Part shown: positions 1 to 13,863 of the stretch, piece by piece
Layout of the letters: each line of letters starts with the position of its first letter
Position numbering within the stretch: the first letter of the stretch is position 1
From: Brachypodius melanocephalos
Taxonomy: Eukaryota; Chordata; Aves; Passeriformes; Pycnonotidae
Reading direction: 5' to 3'
NCBI GenBank assembly: GCA_013398615.1
Contig: VZSR01001479.1
Coordinates: forward strand, 11,812,095 to 11,876,094
Length of the DNA: 64,000 bases
Translations under genes and position numbers: made by a program
The notes under the pieces: model-generated
Database searches by the model: none
The model's input: the letters and a program-made list of their open reading frames with translations, nothing else
Told to the model about the DNA's origin: nothing

Positions 1-1726
1 CCTGGGGCAGTGAAAAACAAATGACTAAGTGTTAGCTAGTCAGGCCAAGCTAAAATGGAGTTGCTGTAGAAAGCAAATTGGCCTGTCCCTTTTGCTTGAG
101 CAAACAGAGAACTCAAGAGGCAGGTTTTACTTCTCTGTGTGTTTTGAGTGGTTACTTTAGTGTGGCAATATAAGAGACCCCTTGGTCTCTCTAGGGTTTG
201 AAGCTGGCGTTGGGAGGGTTAGAGAGCTCAGCTTTCTGGTTTGGAAAAGGAAGGAAATGGACAATCAGTCATGGATTTTGAGCCCATTTAATTTTCTTGC
301 TTATGCTGAGTTTGCTGTGTTAGGCTCTGCTTTTAAGGTGGAAAAAGTCTCTTGGTTTCTTCAAATAGTTTTGGTGCAGCCTAAATATTTGAAACCTTGG
401 AGAAATCTCAAAATACAGCAAAACAAACTAAACCAAATCCAGAGGAAGAACAAGCTGGGGAAGTGGTTGAAATGGAAGGGGGTAGTCAGAGAGTCTGTAA
501 TTACAAATTTTGGGGAAAGGGATGCTCCCTTGAAGTAGGCATTTGAGCCTGTACAGGCTGCTTTAGTTTGGAGATCTTTATACATGGGGTAGCAGATTTA
601 TGGCAGTGTGAAGAAATACTTCTGGAAATTTAACTATATATAATATACAAAGGAAGATTGTGGAAGAAGATAAAGCAATAATTTTAAAAGTCATCTTTTG
701 AAAATGTGGTGGAAAATTTTTAAGAGGCAATTGTGGTGGAAGTCATGTGGCAGCATGGTGTAACTTCTGTTCACCAATTTTGTGAAGAGAAGCTGTCAGT
801 CAATAAACACAAGCATTCAAAATCAGTTGCAAGGTCTCAGAGTCAGTTGACTTCACTGCCTGCATTAATTTTCCATTTCTCCTACCCACTGAGATGGGGA
901 TGAAAATTGATTAACTATGCGTCTTAATTTTAGACACCGTTTATATGTTGTGTAAAGAAGGATATACATCTATCTTTAAGGAAAAACATATCATACTTAT
1001 GCCAGCACATTTTATAGCCATTTAATGTTGGAAAGCTGTTAACAATGCAAGTTTATGTAGCTTTGTTAGTGAGCTGCCTCACTTTTTTAATTGTTGTGTC
1101 ACTTAGAAGTGAAAATATATCTGTCTCAGGGCTTAGGGGAATTTTGTAGGAAAATGATGCTGGATTTGGGGGTGCTTTTGAGGATGTCTGTATTAAGTGC
1201 CTGGACTCAGGTTTGGGAAGTTAATCTCTTTGATGCTCTGGGCCACTCTGCACCTCTCTCTCTCCTGACCTTGCTTCTGCCCCACCTTCCTCCTCACAGG
1301 AGGGACTCAGCCTCAAAAGCTGAAGGATTGCTTTGAAGCTGGCACTGGTTTAGGGAAGTTGAGAAACATCCCTTCAGAGGTTTCCCTCCTCACCTGCATT
1401 TCCCCATACTCCCAACTGCCTCCTGAGGGGTTCAACTCATCTCCCAGTTTGGTCAGGTGCTCTAAGGGGTCTCCACTGTGACAGGAGGTCCACACCTCTT
1501 GCTTTGTCTCGATACAACTGTGACTGTGCTCCTGTAAATCCTTGGCAGGAAGTGTTGCACTTCCTGGGGTGGCTCAGGTGGCTGTAGGTGGTTGCAGCTT
1601 GGGCCAGCTCAGTGGCCCTGAGCCACTGTAATCTAGGTAAAAAAACCCACTGCTTTTTATTATGATAATGGAAATGTTTGGTTATGTTACTATTTCTCAA
1701 TTTCTTAACACACAGTATCTTTGAAA

Positions 1727-1730
<4 letters not shown>
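1..1730. other. Unique AT-rich sequence, no gene seen
   Basis: Single-copy-looking avian DNA. Open frames here are short, overlap on both strands and resemble no protein I know. About 1200-1620 is somewhat richer in G and C, with frames open on both strands, but I see no paired splice sites that would make it an exon. No repeat family was recognised. Confidence 0.5.

Positions 1731-1797
<67 letters not shown>
1731..1797. repeat. T67 homopolymer
   Basis: An uninterrupted run of 67 T on the plus strand. It is the longest simple repeat in the window. No AATAAA signal lies just upstream on the minus strand, so it does not look like the A-tail of a retrocopy. The open frame that crosses it on the minus strand encodes only a lysine run and is an artefact. 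The exact length is likely to vary between individuals and to be error-prone in sequencing. Confidence 0.97.
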
Positions 1798-4700
1798 CTC
1801 CTGGAATTGGAGACTTTTCTTCATTCTGGCTACTAGCAGTGCTATTGTGTATCTTTGTGTTTGAGGGCAAATATCTTTAATAGAAAAATAGGGTAATTGT
1901 CTGTGGGTTCCTAATAACTGTAGCCGTTTGACAGAATTCTTGTAACACTTGGACAAATTTTTAGAGCTGTTCAGGGATGCCTGCCTGATGTTGGTGTTTG
2001 ACTGCCTGATTCTAAGCATCTGGATGTTGTAAAGGATATCCAGCAAACAGACTTCTTATTGCAAGTGTGATGTATTTGAAGTGTTCTTGGAGGAATAACC
2101 TCTGTCATCTGAATGCTTCCAAAAGTAGAAGCCAACCTGTCAATGAATCAAGACTGAAGTGACTGGTTTTTAAATGTAGTATTAATGTATAGTAAAGTGG
2201 GTGCATTTTCACTGAGTTCTGTGAATTTGTTTCGTGTTCCATAAGAGGATAAAGTTTGGCCCGAAGTAATGGGAAGCTTATGTCTGGCTGCAAGGAAACC
2301 AGGAAATTTATGGAGCTTTAAAGTATGACCCACTGCAATATTCAGTATGTGTGATTTTTGGCATGATTCAGCAGTAAATACTAGTTGAAAACAGAAGCAC
2401 AAATTATAGGGTAAATAATTCAGACCAAAAAAGAGGCCTGCTTATGCATACATGGTAAAGGAAATGGAAATACAACCGCAAAATACAATTGCTGGGAAGA
2501 ACACCAGCAGTTTGGAATGGTCACTGCCAAAACTGTGGAAATGATCTTCCTGGATGACACCTGAAAGGAGAGAGGGGCATAATGATCTCCTTTGTATGTA
2601 TTTGTGTACACTGACCAGTGAATCGTGTGAGGCTGCTTCGTTTGGCAGCCGTCGTTTTGGAGAGGACTTTCTGTTCTGTGGCTGCTGGGTGGGAGGATAT
2701 AATGGGCACAATGCTCCTTCGGTCCTCCATCTAATAAATGTCTCTGACTTGACTTTTAAAAGCTTTTTTCTTGCCTTTTTTTTTTTTTTTTTTTTTTCCT
2801 TTGTCATTGGTAGAGGCATCATGCCCTGGAAGAAAGGAACTTCGTGCTTAAATTATTTTTCTGAGCTTTCTCTTTGCATTTTATTTATTATTTAAATAGC
2901 TTTGGCTGCTGATGTAAAGCAGTGCTTGGTACATAGAAAGCCACCCAAGCCATATTGCTAAGTGCCATTTGATAACATTTTTACCTTCTGGGAAAAACAA
3001 GAGTAGCCAAAGTAGTTTTACTAGATGTGTTTGGCTGGCGCTGTGGCACAGTGCCGCATTTGCTTCATTTGGAACGAGGAGTACCAGGTCCCTTCCACAA
3101 GTGAGATGCAAATGAAGACAAATAGAATGAACCATTAGCACAGTAAATTCTTTGCTTGGACTTCTTTTTAATTGTTCTTGGAGCATAGGTTGCCTTGGCT
3201 TGTTGCATACCAGGCTTTTCAGAACTGGGATGGAGTATTACTGGTATGTGACCTGTAGAGCCAGGAGCTAAAGAAAACGGCCAGCAGCACTCATGAGATG
3301 TGACCCATGGTGAGCTGTTGCTTCAAGATCACTTCCTTGTGTAGTGTTATAATTGGAAAACTACAGTTCCTTGATGTCTCCAGTGAATGCTGGTTTGAAA
3401 CACACATTGGACTGTATTTAATGTTTATATGGAATATTTCTACTAATTAAGTTGTTTGTTTTCTCAGCAAGCTCATCCATGGGATAATGGGGTGAAAATT
3501 CCTGTAACTTACTCTATTAAATGACTGCTGGACAATATCAGAAATTGGGGTTTAAGGGTCAGTTCAGAAAGTAACTTAGACCAGACATTTCCAATAACAA
3601 TTGTGGCTTGGATACAGTTGAAATAAGAACAACAAAGCTAAATTCAATTGTACTTGCAGTGGCTAAGTAATAATCTTAGAGAAGATGTGAACAATAGCCA
3701 TTGGAGACTAACAAGTCATATCCTGAAAGAAAATTGTAACTGATACAGAAAAAGTGGGGAAAAAACTGGTAGTGATTACTAACTATGAAAGTGCTGGTCT
3801 TAGCTGTCTCACTCAATAAATAATCCTGCAGGGGTATTAGCAGCATTAGTAGTAGCAGCATTTGACCATCTGGCTTGGTTTCTGTGGGAGGTTTAAAAAA
3901 ATAGAATAAAATACCACTGTTAGTGGAACTGCATCCATTGAAATCATAGGAGAACTTGGCCCGGCCTTTTCATGTTCCCATTCATTGTGTGCTGTTCATC
4001 CTGTGCTTGGATCTCATGTGATCATTTGATTCTGCAGATATTTTCTTGATGTTCGTGGACCACACCAATAGTCTACGAACTCCTGGCTGGTAGTCAGTTC
4101 GAGTTAGCATACATCAGTCTAGCTGCGGTGGTGGTTTGCAGGAAACCTTGATGTGACTTCAGACCTACAAAGCTTTGTCCTGTAGTATTGGTGGCTGCAG
4201 CTTTGAGCTCGTGTTGCCCATTTCACTGTGCACAAAAAATAAAGTGCTGTTTCTGCCTCTTGTGTAATCAAATCTACTGACTTTACTGTTCCTTGGCTTG
4301 GAATTGTAAACATGAGCGTTGATGTGGCAAAAATGCTTCTTGCTCATTCTTTACTGAGTGGGTATTTATGAGCTGCTCTGACTAAATGAGTCTTTGCTGT
4401 AGCTCAGTGTCCCTGTGACCATTTCCCACGCCTGCTGTTTTTGTCTTTTTTTACTGATAAGCTCTTCTCATCTTGTGTCTGTGTTAAACAATGTAAACAT
4501 TCACAAGTAATCCACTAGAGTGTAAAAGGCCAGCTTACTACATCCATCTTTTTGACCGTTTTTTTTCCTTAAAATTTCACTTTCTTCGTCTTGTAAGAAA
4601 ATCAAGCTAAGGATGAATATTTAAATCTATGAGCAAAGGCTTTTTGCCTCTTCTTAGTGCTACTGCTAGAACTAAAACTGTCTTGAAACGTGGTTGAAAG

Positions 4701-7700
4701 TATTCCTTGGTGTGTGATTTATACCATAATCAAACTGACAGACATCAATGGAGCACTTACAAGTTTATGCTTGGAATTAAGTCCAGCAAAATGCTTCAGG
4801 AATCTCCTGGTAATTTCCTTTTATCAGTGTAAGTGATGCAGTATGAATTCATTATAATTACTGTGGAGCTGCACCAAATTAGATGGTGTGATTGAGGCTT
4901 GAATTTTTCCAGTGGAAGTTTTGAAGAAATGACTGTAACAAAGAGGGAGGCTGTGTAGCATTCATCGTTTGATGAGTTTGTTTGTCCTCCTGTACAGAGG
5001 AGAGACCTATGTCTTCTCTATGGTGTTCCCCATTAGATTGCTTACAATCTGTTCAAAGTGATTATCAACTGCTATTGCCATTGAGTAGTGATAGGCTATA
5101 ATTCTGTTCTTGCTTCAGTGCAAGGCATGGACAGATCAGGTTTGTACTGTTAAGCGTCTGTATCTGGTAAATCCACGGGTGACTGAACTCCATGCAGTGG
5201 CTCACACACTTCATTTTTTTACACTGAGAGAAATTGAGGTCCATGTCCACTCAGCTAAGCAGAGTTATTTCAGATTTATACTGGTGAAATGGAAACAAAA
5301 ATATCTGGCATGCACTTTAAAGAGTTTATCCTGATGCTAATCAAACAGCACAGCGCAGAGCATGAATGTCAGACTGCTTTATGGGTAATGGTTGTGCATG
5401 ACAGCCTGGGCCATGGGAGATCTCCATACACCTACCTAAATTTAGGTACTACGGTTAATATAGGTCACAGTGAAAATGACGTTGTGATACTTTCACACTA
5501 ATTCTTCTGAGATTTTTTGTTTTCTTTAGTGACTTTTGCTATGTGAAAAACTTTGGTGTGGCCCACAGCTGAAAAATCTTATCTCTTGGCAAATGAGATG
5601 AATTTGTGCAGTTACAGCAAGGCTGCATCCATGACTTGGAAAGGACAATTTTTTTATTCCATGACTAGATATGGAGGAAAAAAAAAGGCAAGGAAAAATG
5701 TGGACTTGGAGTTTCCTAAAAAGTCAGCCACCTCTGAGTGCAGTCCTGGAACACCAGCCCAATCTGCTGGAGGGAAAGGTGTGCACCCCAGTGTGTAACT
5801 TTGCCTTGTGCATAGCCAGGGGAAGCTGCAAGCTTGGATGTTCTGTTCCAGAATTGTCACTAGGCATGAAACATTACTTTTGGGGCCTGCTGTGGATGGA
5901 GAACCTTCTGCAAGGCTGTGGTGCAGCTCTGCAGGCAACAAATGGAAACAGCAATTACTACCAAGAGCTGAGTGGCCATCCCATTCGAGGGAAATACAGA
6001 TTCTGTACTTGAATACAGTTGACCTTGTATCTGTAGGCACAAATCCAAAAGTATTGGTTAACTTATCCTCAAATTTCTCACATTAAACACGTGTAAGTAA
6101 CTGCTCTGAGTGCTCAAAAGCCTGCAACTCAATTAGACCATTAAGACAGGCAACCTTCAGCAGATGGCAGCATTGCACTCTCTAACAATTTTTCTGTCAA
6201 TGGTTTTGCTACTCCTGACTACTTGGGCTGGTTGGAGACTGCTTGCTAAGTAGCAATCAAAACCCACTTCTAAAATGTTTTGAAATACAGGTTTTAGTAG
6301 ATTATGAGAATTGGGTATTGTTTCAGACTCGTGAGTTTTGTATGGAAAATACCTCTGTTCTGCTTAAGAAAATGTACTAACAACAATGCCAGTACACCTA
6401 AATCTCTTCTGTTAGCTCTCTAAGTAACTACTTTGAGACAGAGGAAGGCTGTTTGATAAAAGTGTTCTTTTTTGGAAAAATTCTTGCAAATGCCTTAAAG
6501 ATGTTCAAAGCGGAACCATGAGTGGGGAGCTTGTAAATGACTTCCTGCATATAGTCCTTAAAAGTACAACACGCTCCCATTCTTTATTTAGGAAAAAAAT
6601 TCTGACTTTCCTAATGCTTTTTGTACTATACCTTTTAAACACCTGATACCAGAGTCCATCCTAGGCAGACATACAAGTGAACATATGCTTGTTAGAAGTT
6701 ATCAATTCTGACTGTGCTCAAAGGTTCAGATGCAATAGTTAATTTCTGTTTGTGATTACTCAGTTAAAAATATTGCTTTATATACAAAGCGTGTGTTTGG
6801 TTGTACATTCAATCTGGTTGGTGGGAGAGGTTCTTCCCACCTCTCTCACCTTCACTGTTGATCTATCAGAGTTCCAGGGAGACTGTGGAGGAAACAAAAG
6901 CTGTTCCTGCTATAAAAGAAAAGGGCTGGGTACAGAGGCCTCGTGAGAAAAAAGTCTTCTACTTCCAGATAGTTATCTCTCTGTGATGTACTACTCTATG
7001 CGTAATCCTAAAATGCGTAAGAGATTTGTTTTGTGTATGTGTATTCTCTTAGGGAGAATATAATGCTGTTCTTAGGTTTGGCACAAGATGCAGTTTGAGC
7101 GCTGCACTGCAACCAGCTAGCACTGATATAAATGGCATCACACAAACACAAAGCTGTAGTAAATAGAAACTAGGTCAGCCATTGCAGCCCTTCAGAAAGA
7201 GATGAAAAAGCATTCTTCTCTTGCCATCTAAACTTGCAGTTTGTTGGGTAGAGACGAGTATATTGACATCGATGAAGTTAGTGGTCTCTTTGGGAAGCTT
7301 GATGTATCTACTAAAGAGTTTGGCTCCAGAGTAAATTGAGGAAACTCTCTCTCTCCTTTCTTTTTTTCTGCTGTAGAAAAAAAATAATGCTATATGTAAC
7401 CAAAAGTTCAGACTGATTAATGTGGGTTACACTCCAGTACTGTTCTGCCTTTTGTCATACAAGTGAACCACAATGGAAATTGTGACTCATTCTGGTTTTA
7501 TTTTTAGTCAAATTAGAATACTGCAGGTACCAGAGTAATTTGCCAAGATGAGTGTTTTCTCTGGTATATGCTGTCTGAATGTGATTAGCTTAGTATTCTG
7601 GAAGAAATTAAGTATATGCAAATCCTACTTTTATAGGAGAATTTCAGGAACATCAGCATCATGTCAACTGGTGTTTTGAAGTTAGAAGGGTCCTCATTCC

Positions 7701-8450
7701 AGTCACATCCTCAGAAGATGATCTGGTGGTTGGAGTGAAATACACACCTGCTCAAACAGCATGGAGGCATTAGTGAACACAGCTTTTATGTTGTAGAGTA
7801 GGAGTATGTGGCAGTGGACTTTTTCACCTAGCTGGATTCCTGTTGCAACCTGAGCCAAATAGTAAGACTCGGAACTAGTTTCCTATCTTCATTATTGATT
7901 AAACAGAGTTTACATAAACCTGTTTAAAACAAAAAGCAAAAGAAAACAAAACGAAAGTTGGTTAATATTGCAGGAGGAAGTTCTTTGAAAAAGTTAGTAA
8001 ATGTAATATTTTGTCCTTAAGGCCACATTGAGAGACTGGAACTCAATGCCATCTGTGCATATACTGTGAAACGGTATCACTGGGTGTCTTTCATCTTGGT
8101 CACATTTTAAAGCTGTGGTGTGAAGATTTGGGATACTTTGAGCCATGCATTACTTTCTGATCCCTACAGTTAAAGGCATAGGTTTGTTGTGTTCTTGTGT
8201 GTTCTTAGTAAAAAGCAGTCAGGATTGTGTCTCTGGTGTAGGAACACCCCCCTCCACCAAAACAGGGAGGGAAGAGAAGCTCTCCACAGCCCTTCCAAAG
8301 GTCCAAGCCAAATAAATGTCAGGAAGGTTTTTTGGTCTTGGAATTACATCAGACCATGCATCTCCTTTGTTTCTTTGGCTATAAATTTGTGAGATAAGTC
8401 ACTCTTTCTAAGACAGCCTTCTCAGGTCACATTGGAGTGTTGCATAAGTT
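1798..8450. other. Unique sequence, no gene or dispersed repeat recognised
   Basis: A long stretch of AT-rich unique DNA. It contains a 22-base T run at 2776-2797. At about 5550-6090 the base composition is more balanced and three or more frames stay open on both strands; the products match nothing I recognise. No CR1 tail, LTR end, tRNA or paired splice sites were found. It fits intronic or intergenic sequence. Confidence 0.45.
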
Positions 8451-8451
8451 T

Positions 8452-8490
8452 TCTGGGGGTTTTGGGGGTGTTTTTTGTTGTTTTGGGGTT

Positions 8491-8525
<35 letters not shown>
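8452..8525. repeat. G/T-rich tract ending in T34
   Basis: A G/T-only stretch with runs of five and four G leads into 34 uninterrupted T at 8492-8525. It is low-complexity sequence of the same kind as the tracts near 37757, 57036 and 63655, all with T and G on the plus strand. No poly(A)-signal or target duplication suggests a retrocopy. Confidence 0.9.
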
Positions 8526-9987
8526 CCTAATGAGACACAAGGCTTCTTAAACAAAAGGCAACAAGAAACCAAACAAAATGGGAAACCTGTCTAGCCACGG
8601 AAGTGAGGTCTCACTATCACATATTTGTCCTTCCAGCTACACCTACTATCTTCCTTTGAGCAGTTCTGGGGAAGGCAACTCCTTTGGGTGGCTTCTGCTC
8701 CTGCAATTTTATCTGTGAGAATGTCTGTCTGTCACTGTGTGTTGCTCTGGTCTTTCATACCTTTGACATCAGGAAGAGTTGCACCCCAAGAAGAGTAGCT
8801 TTAATGGTGCATTTATTTTTGGTGTCACTTCAGTAATGCTATAGAGCATATCCTGAATTGGAGATAAAAGCTTAAAGATGAAAATAGTCATCTTCATCTG
8901 TAATATGTTCTTACCTCTGCTTTGTCAGCACTGAATGATCATATTTTTATATTTTAAGGAAATACTGGGTTTTCTGACTCTGGTCTTGCAGAGTATACTA
9001 TAAACAGCTAAAATGATCTTGTTTATCTTTGAGATACTGAGCAACGCTTTATACATGGATGCGTGGATATATTGAAGTTCACGTGGCTGATGTAGTAATC
9101 AGGGACTGCTCCAGGTGATTTAGAGGTTACTTACCATACCATGGTGAAACTTCTGGGTGTGTAATTGAATGTGGAACATGAGTTCTGTGTGTAACACTCA
9201 GCATTCAGGGGTTATATACCGTTAGTACATCAGGAGATCCCATCAGTTCCTTCCTAAATACTCCTAATGAATTAATTTGTGGTTTTGGTGGGCTTTTTAA
9301 TAGCAAATAAGCTTGAAGTTTTTTAGGTAAAAAATCTGATCTTTGTTTGCCCATACTCTATTTCTTAGTTGATTATGTCATTCTTGTCTATGTTTCATGA
9401 ATACAAAATAAGCATTGCCCACTTACATGCTCAAGAAAAGAGGATAAAAGATGTTTTTTCATATGTTACAGCTCTGTGATATTTGTTGGCATATTGTTTA
9501 CATTTTAGAAGCAACATATTCAAATAGCCATGTAAACCATTCAGAAAGACTCCTTTAGGCTCTGCTTGCTTTTATAGTGCAGATAATTTAGGAATTGTTT
9601 CGTTTTAAAGGATTAACATCTGTAAGGATGTGCTTTCTAAAGAATTGCTTTTGTTTTCAAAGTGAAACGAAGTCGACTGGCAAACAGGCTTTCAAAGCAT
9701 CTCAGTTCTGCTGTACTTTGGAACTTGCCTAAAGAAATGATTTCCTGACCTGTACAGCCAACATTTCTTCAAAATAAGACTTTTCATGGCCTGCTAGGAA
9801 AACTCTCTGCAGTGTTTGGAGAAAGCAGAGAACTTTATATCTGCTAAAATAGAGAACTGACCTGGTAACTTTAAATACGATTAACATGCTGAAATTGGAC
9901 AAATAGCTTCACAAAACTCTAAATGAGTTTTATCTTTCCAGAAAAAGTAAATTATGGCATTCTGGAATTTTTTTAGTTGCGTATTTG
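8526..9987. other. Unique sequence, nothing recognised
   Basis: AT-rich unique DNA between the T34 tract and the LTR fragment. I saw no long open frame, no repeat-family signature and no convincing splice-site pair. Confidence 0.45.
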
Positions 9988-10058
9988 TGTGCTGGTTTTG
10001 GCTGGGGTAGAGTTAATTTTCCCTCCAGTGGCTAGTATAGGGCTACGCCATGTTTTGG
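9988..10058 (+). mobile_element. LTR 5' end fragment (avian ERV type)
   Basis: The 71 bases begin TGTGCTGGTTTTGGCTGGGG and continue through a GAGTTAATTTT block and a GGCTAGTATAGGGCTA block. This is the start of an LTR family common in many birds, recognised from memory of the family. Only the first part of the U3 region remains; after 10058 the similarity stops in an AT-rich stretch. No partner LTR or internal retroviral gene lies nearby, so it is a truncated relic. The minus-strand open frame over it is a chance frame. Confidence 0.75.
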
Positions 10059-13000
10059 AAAAAATTACCAAATTAATTAATTTAACAAAAAAATTGTTTT
10101 GGTAAATCTGAACAGTTTGTTGCAAAAACTGTTTAATGCCATGAGGAGGAAAGACAAGGTTTGTGGGTTCTGCCTCACTAGTTGGGTTGGTAGAGGTGGT
10201 AAGAGCAGCCAAGCTTTGGGGTGCACAGTGCTGAGTGCCTGGATGTGCGCAGGAAGTGTTGGGCTGCTGAGCTAAAGGGGAAGGTCATCTCTGTGATCAG
10301 GCTGTCTCCTGCCTCTGGAGCAGAAAGGACCCTTGAGACAGAGGGGTGCTACTGAGGAGGGAGCTCTTCTGGTGTGGGAAGGTGTTCCAACACATGGAAA
10401 GGTGTGCAGCTGCTTTTTGTGGCTGGAGGGAAAGGCTGGAAAGCTGGGGAGACATTGCTGCACCTTTTTCGAGTGGGTGGTGTAGTACCAGGTCCAGCTG
10501 AGACTTTCACTTTCCAGCATTACTGCTTCGTGGAACAGCACGAAGTTGTGATGTAATATATTATATGAATTAGCATTATATTTTATTACAGAATGAGGAA
10601 ATCTAAAGGTTTTAAAAAACATTTGCACTCTACTCAGGTTTGGTGGAATCAAAGAAATTACTTACCCTGTTTCATCAGCAGCAAGAAAACTGTAATAATC
10701 ACTGATGGAAGGGTCTGGTTGGGACTCAGGCTCTGTGTACAGAAATTATTTCTGTTTCACCCTCAATGAGAGATGAAGTATAGGAGTGTTTCATTTTTCA
10801 AATAAGACAAATGATAACCGCGTGGAAAGGATCACCCTTCAAGTGTTAACATTCAGCTAAAGCTGTAGGTCAAGCTTTTTTCTGTGGTCCTTTTTATCTG
10901 CAGATATTTTCTGTTTGTTGGCTGTTCTAGCTCTCTACTGTACCCTCCCACAAATATTTCACAGATTTAGCTTATAGCATCCCTTCAAAATAAAGACATA
11001 ATATTCACTTCTTGCTGATAGGGAAGGGAAAAAGCAAAGGGATCTTTGTTTCTTTGGAGTCATGTATTTAGGATATTAAACTCCTCTTGGTAAGAACAGA
11101 GCAAGAATAAAACATAGTGTTTGCTTTAATGATTCTTTTTCTTATTACAGTTCAAAAATCCCTCAGTTTTGTTATGCTGCAGCCTGCAGTTGTATGTAAA
11201 TGTTGCAGTGGGAATAAGAATAACAAAAGTAATACTTACTATTCTAGAAAAATAGGTTTTTAAAGGCGTTCTTGGACAACTGTTTGCATCTTCTGGAAGA
11301 TCCTGGTTACTAACAAGAAAGCATCTTTATGGCAGAGACTCATCTTCTAAATGAGAAAATGGAGCACTGTTATCTCAGTTGTGCAGTATGAAAGCATGAG
11401 CAGTGTCTTTAAAGTGAATTGCTCTGGAATTTGTTTGGGTCTGTACTTTTAAGTGATGTTTCTAGACTATTTGTTTTAAAATCTTAGTAAAGCCATGTCT
11501 CATATCTAAATTCAGGCAATCTGAAATTCATTTCATTAGAACTCTGTAGATATATGAGGCAATGCTTACAGTGTCATCCCTACAGGACACAGGAAATCAA
11601 AAGCTTATCTTAACAGTGAAACTAAATTGAGATAGTGAATTTGTAATATTAGATAATACTGTGTGGCTGATTTTTCTTTTTTTAATTTCTTCTTTTCCTC
11701 CATTCTGGAGTTGCATCAAAGTAAGTAGTAGTATATAGAACCTTTTTATTACTGTACTACTTTCAACGCTCATTGCAATTCAAACCTGTATTCCTTTCAC
11801 ATTTAAATTTTAAGCCTTGGCCATCTGATTCTGGGGTGGGACCAATTTTACTTTTCCTTTCAATTGGAAACAATAAAACCCCTCCATAAACCTGAAGGAA
11901 TATTTTCCCTGACAAACAAAAGAGCATTATGCCACCCCATGCATAAATTCTGGCATTTAATAATTCAGAAAGGGACCAAGGAGGAGTGCTACTGTGGAAA
12001 GATATGCAGATCCAAAGACCCAACAAATCTTGTGGCTGCACGCATCTACAGAGCCAAGGGTTTCTCAGAAATAAGAGGAGAGACTGTCTTCTGTTTATTA
12101 GACCTGGCAGATTCAGCTGACCTTCAGAGAAGCTGTGGATTTGTTCTGTTCTGTGTTTCACTACCCCCTCTGCAGTTAGGAATCAAAGTGGACACAATGA
12201 TTGCTGTGTAATTCCTGCATTTGCCACAAGCTTCTGTTGCAGTTGGGGAAACATATATGGGGGTTAGCCTTCTTTTTCACTTTACAATATGACTTCAGGA
12301 GGAAAATTAGATCTTTATATTTGGCTGGTATCGTTGTTACTCTTTTACCCCCTCCGCAGAATTAAAGCAATGTCCCAAGATCCAGTCATTCTCTTGTTTA
12401 CAGTTGGTGGTTTTCCCTTCCTCTAGTAGGGAAAATAAAACAGCGACCCCTTTTTATAGTGTCAGTACAGCTGCTGGATGTGTTAAACCTCGTGTTCTGC
12501 TACCTGGTGAATGCTGGTCTTAAGCCATGCAGTTACTTTGTGTGCTTGCTTTGGTTTGGGGTTTTGTTTTCTTTGTCATCCATTCAGGTATACTGATACA
12601 TAGTTTGAAAATTCAGAAAGATTCTCAAATTCTATCATACTGTTTAAACCTAGTCTAAATCAGTGGGGATGCAATGTATATTTACATCCATATAGATTTT
12701 TGTGTGTGTGAATGAGTCATCTTAGCAAACAGCAGAATTCAATTGAAAAGTGTAACCTGCCATTACACAGGTTAATTATTCTCAGTAATCCATAGTAAAG
12801 CTTTGGTAAATCTAATAGTTGCTCATCTATTCTTTGGGCAGTGGTTTTAACTGCAAGACTTACTGTTCTGCAATATTTAGTTTTATGTTGCAATTTCATC
12901 AGTGTAAAAAGCTGTTAAATACCTAATAAATCATGATTCGAGGTAATGGTCCACCCAAAAGATTAGAAGCAAAATTCTCTGAGAACTGATAACCATTCAT

Positions 13001-13840
13001 TTCACACTATCTTGTACACACTAGAAGATAATCTTTCAAAGGTCAGTTATCCCCTGGCAGAGGCATTTGTAAAGTATTAAAATAGGCTAACACAAGCCAG
13101 AGCTGGCAGTGATTTAGACTTGTGGTAGGTAATATTTATGAGAGTTCACAAATGTCTAAGCAACCCTGCCAACTTATTACTTAAACTTTCAGTCTTTACA
13201 AAATTAAAGTTGTTTCTTCAATATGCTGGCGTTTATGGTAAATACTGAAATGTTCATTTCTGTTTATTTTTTCAGAAAGCAATTTTTCTGGCTTCTATGA
13301 GAGAGTGATCATGATGGGATTAGAGTTTCTTTTCTGAATTGTTTTCTTTCCCCAATCCTCCAGTTACAATTACAGAATGTCCTGGTTTTCAGTCTTCTGG
13401 TTCCCCCCTCTTTGCCTTTCCTCATATGACTCCAAGCAAAACTTATTTTTGCACTTCTGTTTCATGGTAATACCAATACTGTACCATCTTTCTGGCTAGT
13501 ATCTTTTCAGTAATGAGCCTAGTGATGTCTAAACTCAAATTCATGGAAAATTCTGCTGGAAAGCCTGAGAAAGGTCATGTTTTTGGTTTCTGCATCCGTT
13601 GGAGATACTCTGTGGAAAGCTCGGCAGAGCATCTAAGCAACTGCTTTACTGAGAAGAAATAGAGGCAGTAGGATGTTGGCCTTGCTAATAACAGTGTTTT
13701 CTTTATTTCCCTAAGCTATTAATTTGGATTTTATAAATGCTGCAATTTAATGGTTCTATGTTGAAGGCCTAAGGGTTGGCAAGAAGTTGCACATACTGGC
13801 TTTGTGCCTTAATCCCCAGTCTTCCTACAAAACTGGTTTC
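10059..13840. other. Unique sequence, no gene supported
   Basis: The part from 10180 to 10530 is richer in G and C and has open frames on both strands. At 11763-12211 frames of more than 110 codons overlap on both strands, and a pyrimidine-rich CAG at about 12170-12176 resembles a splice acceptor. No protein family is recognisable in either case. The remainder is AT-rich unique DNA without repeat signatures. Confidence 0.4.
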
Positions 13841-13863
13841 CTTGTTTTTTTCTGTTTCAACAG

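Noticed and set aside
1731..1797. T67 as the A-tail of a processed retrocopy on minus
   Set aside because: No poly(A) signal, no recognisable transcript sequence and no flanking target duplication.
1705..2046. 113-codon minus-strand frame with a long lysine run
   Set aside because: It exists only because the T67 homopolymer reads as lysine codons on the minus strand.
11763..12211. Overlapping 132- and 115-codon frames on opposite strands with an acceptor-like CAG near 12176
   Set aside because: No recognisable domain, no paired donor, and the plus-strand frame runs through the putative acceptor, so it is not supported as an exon.
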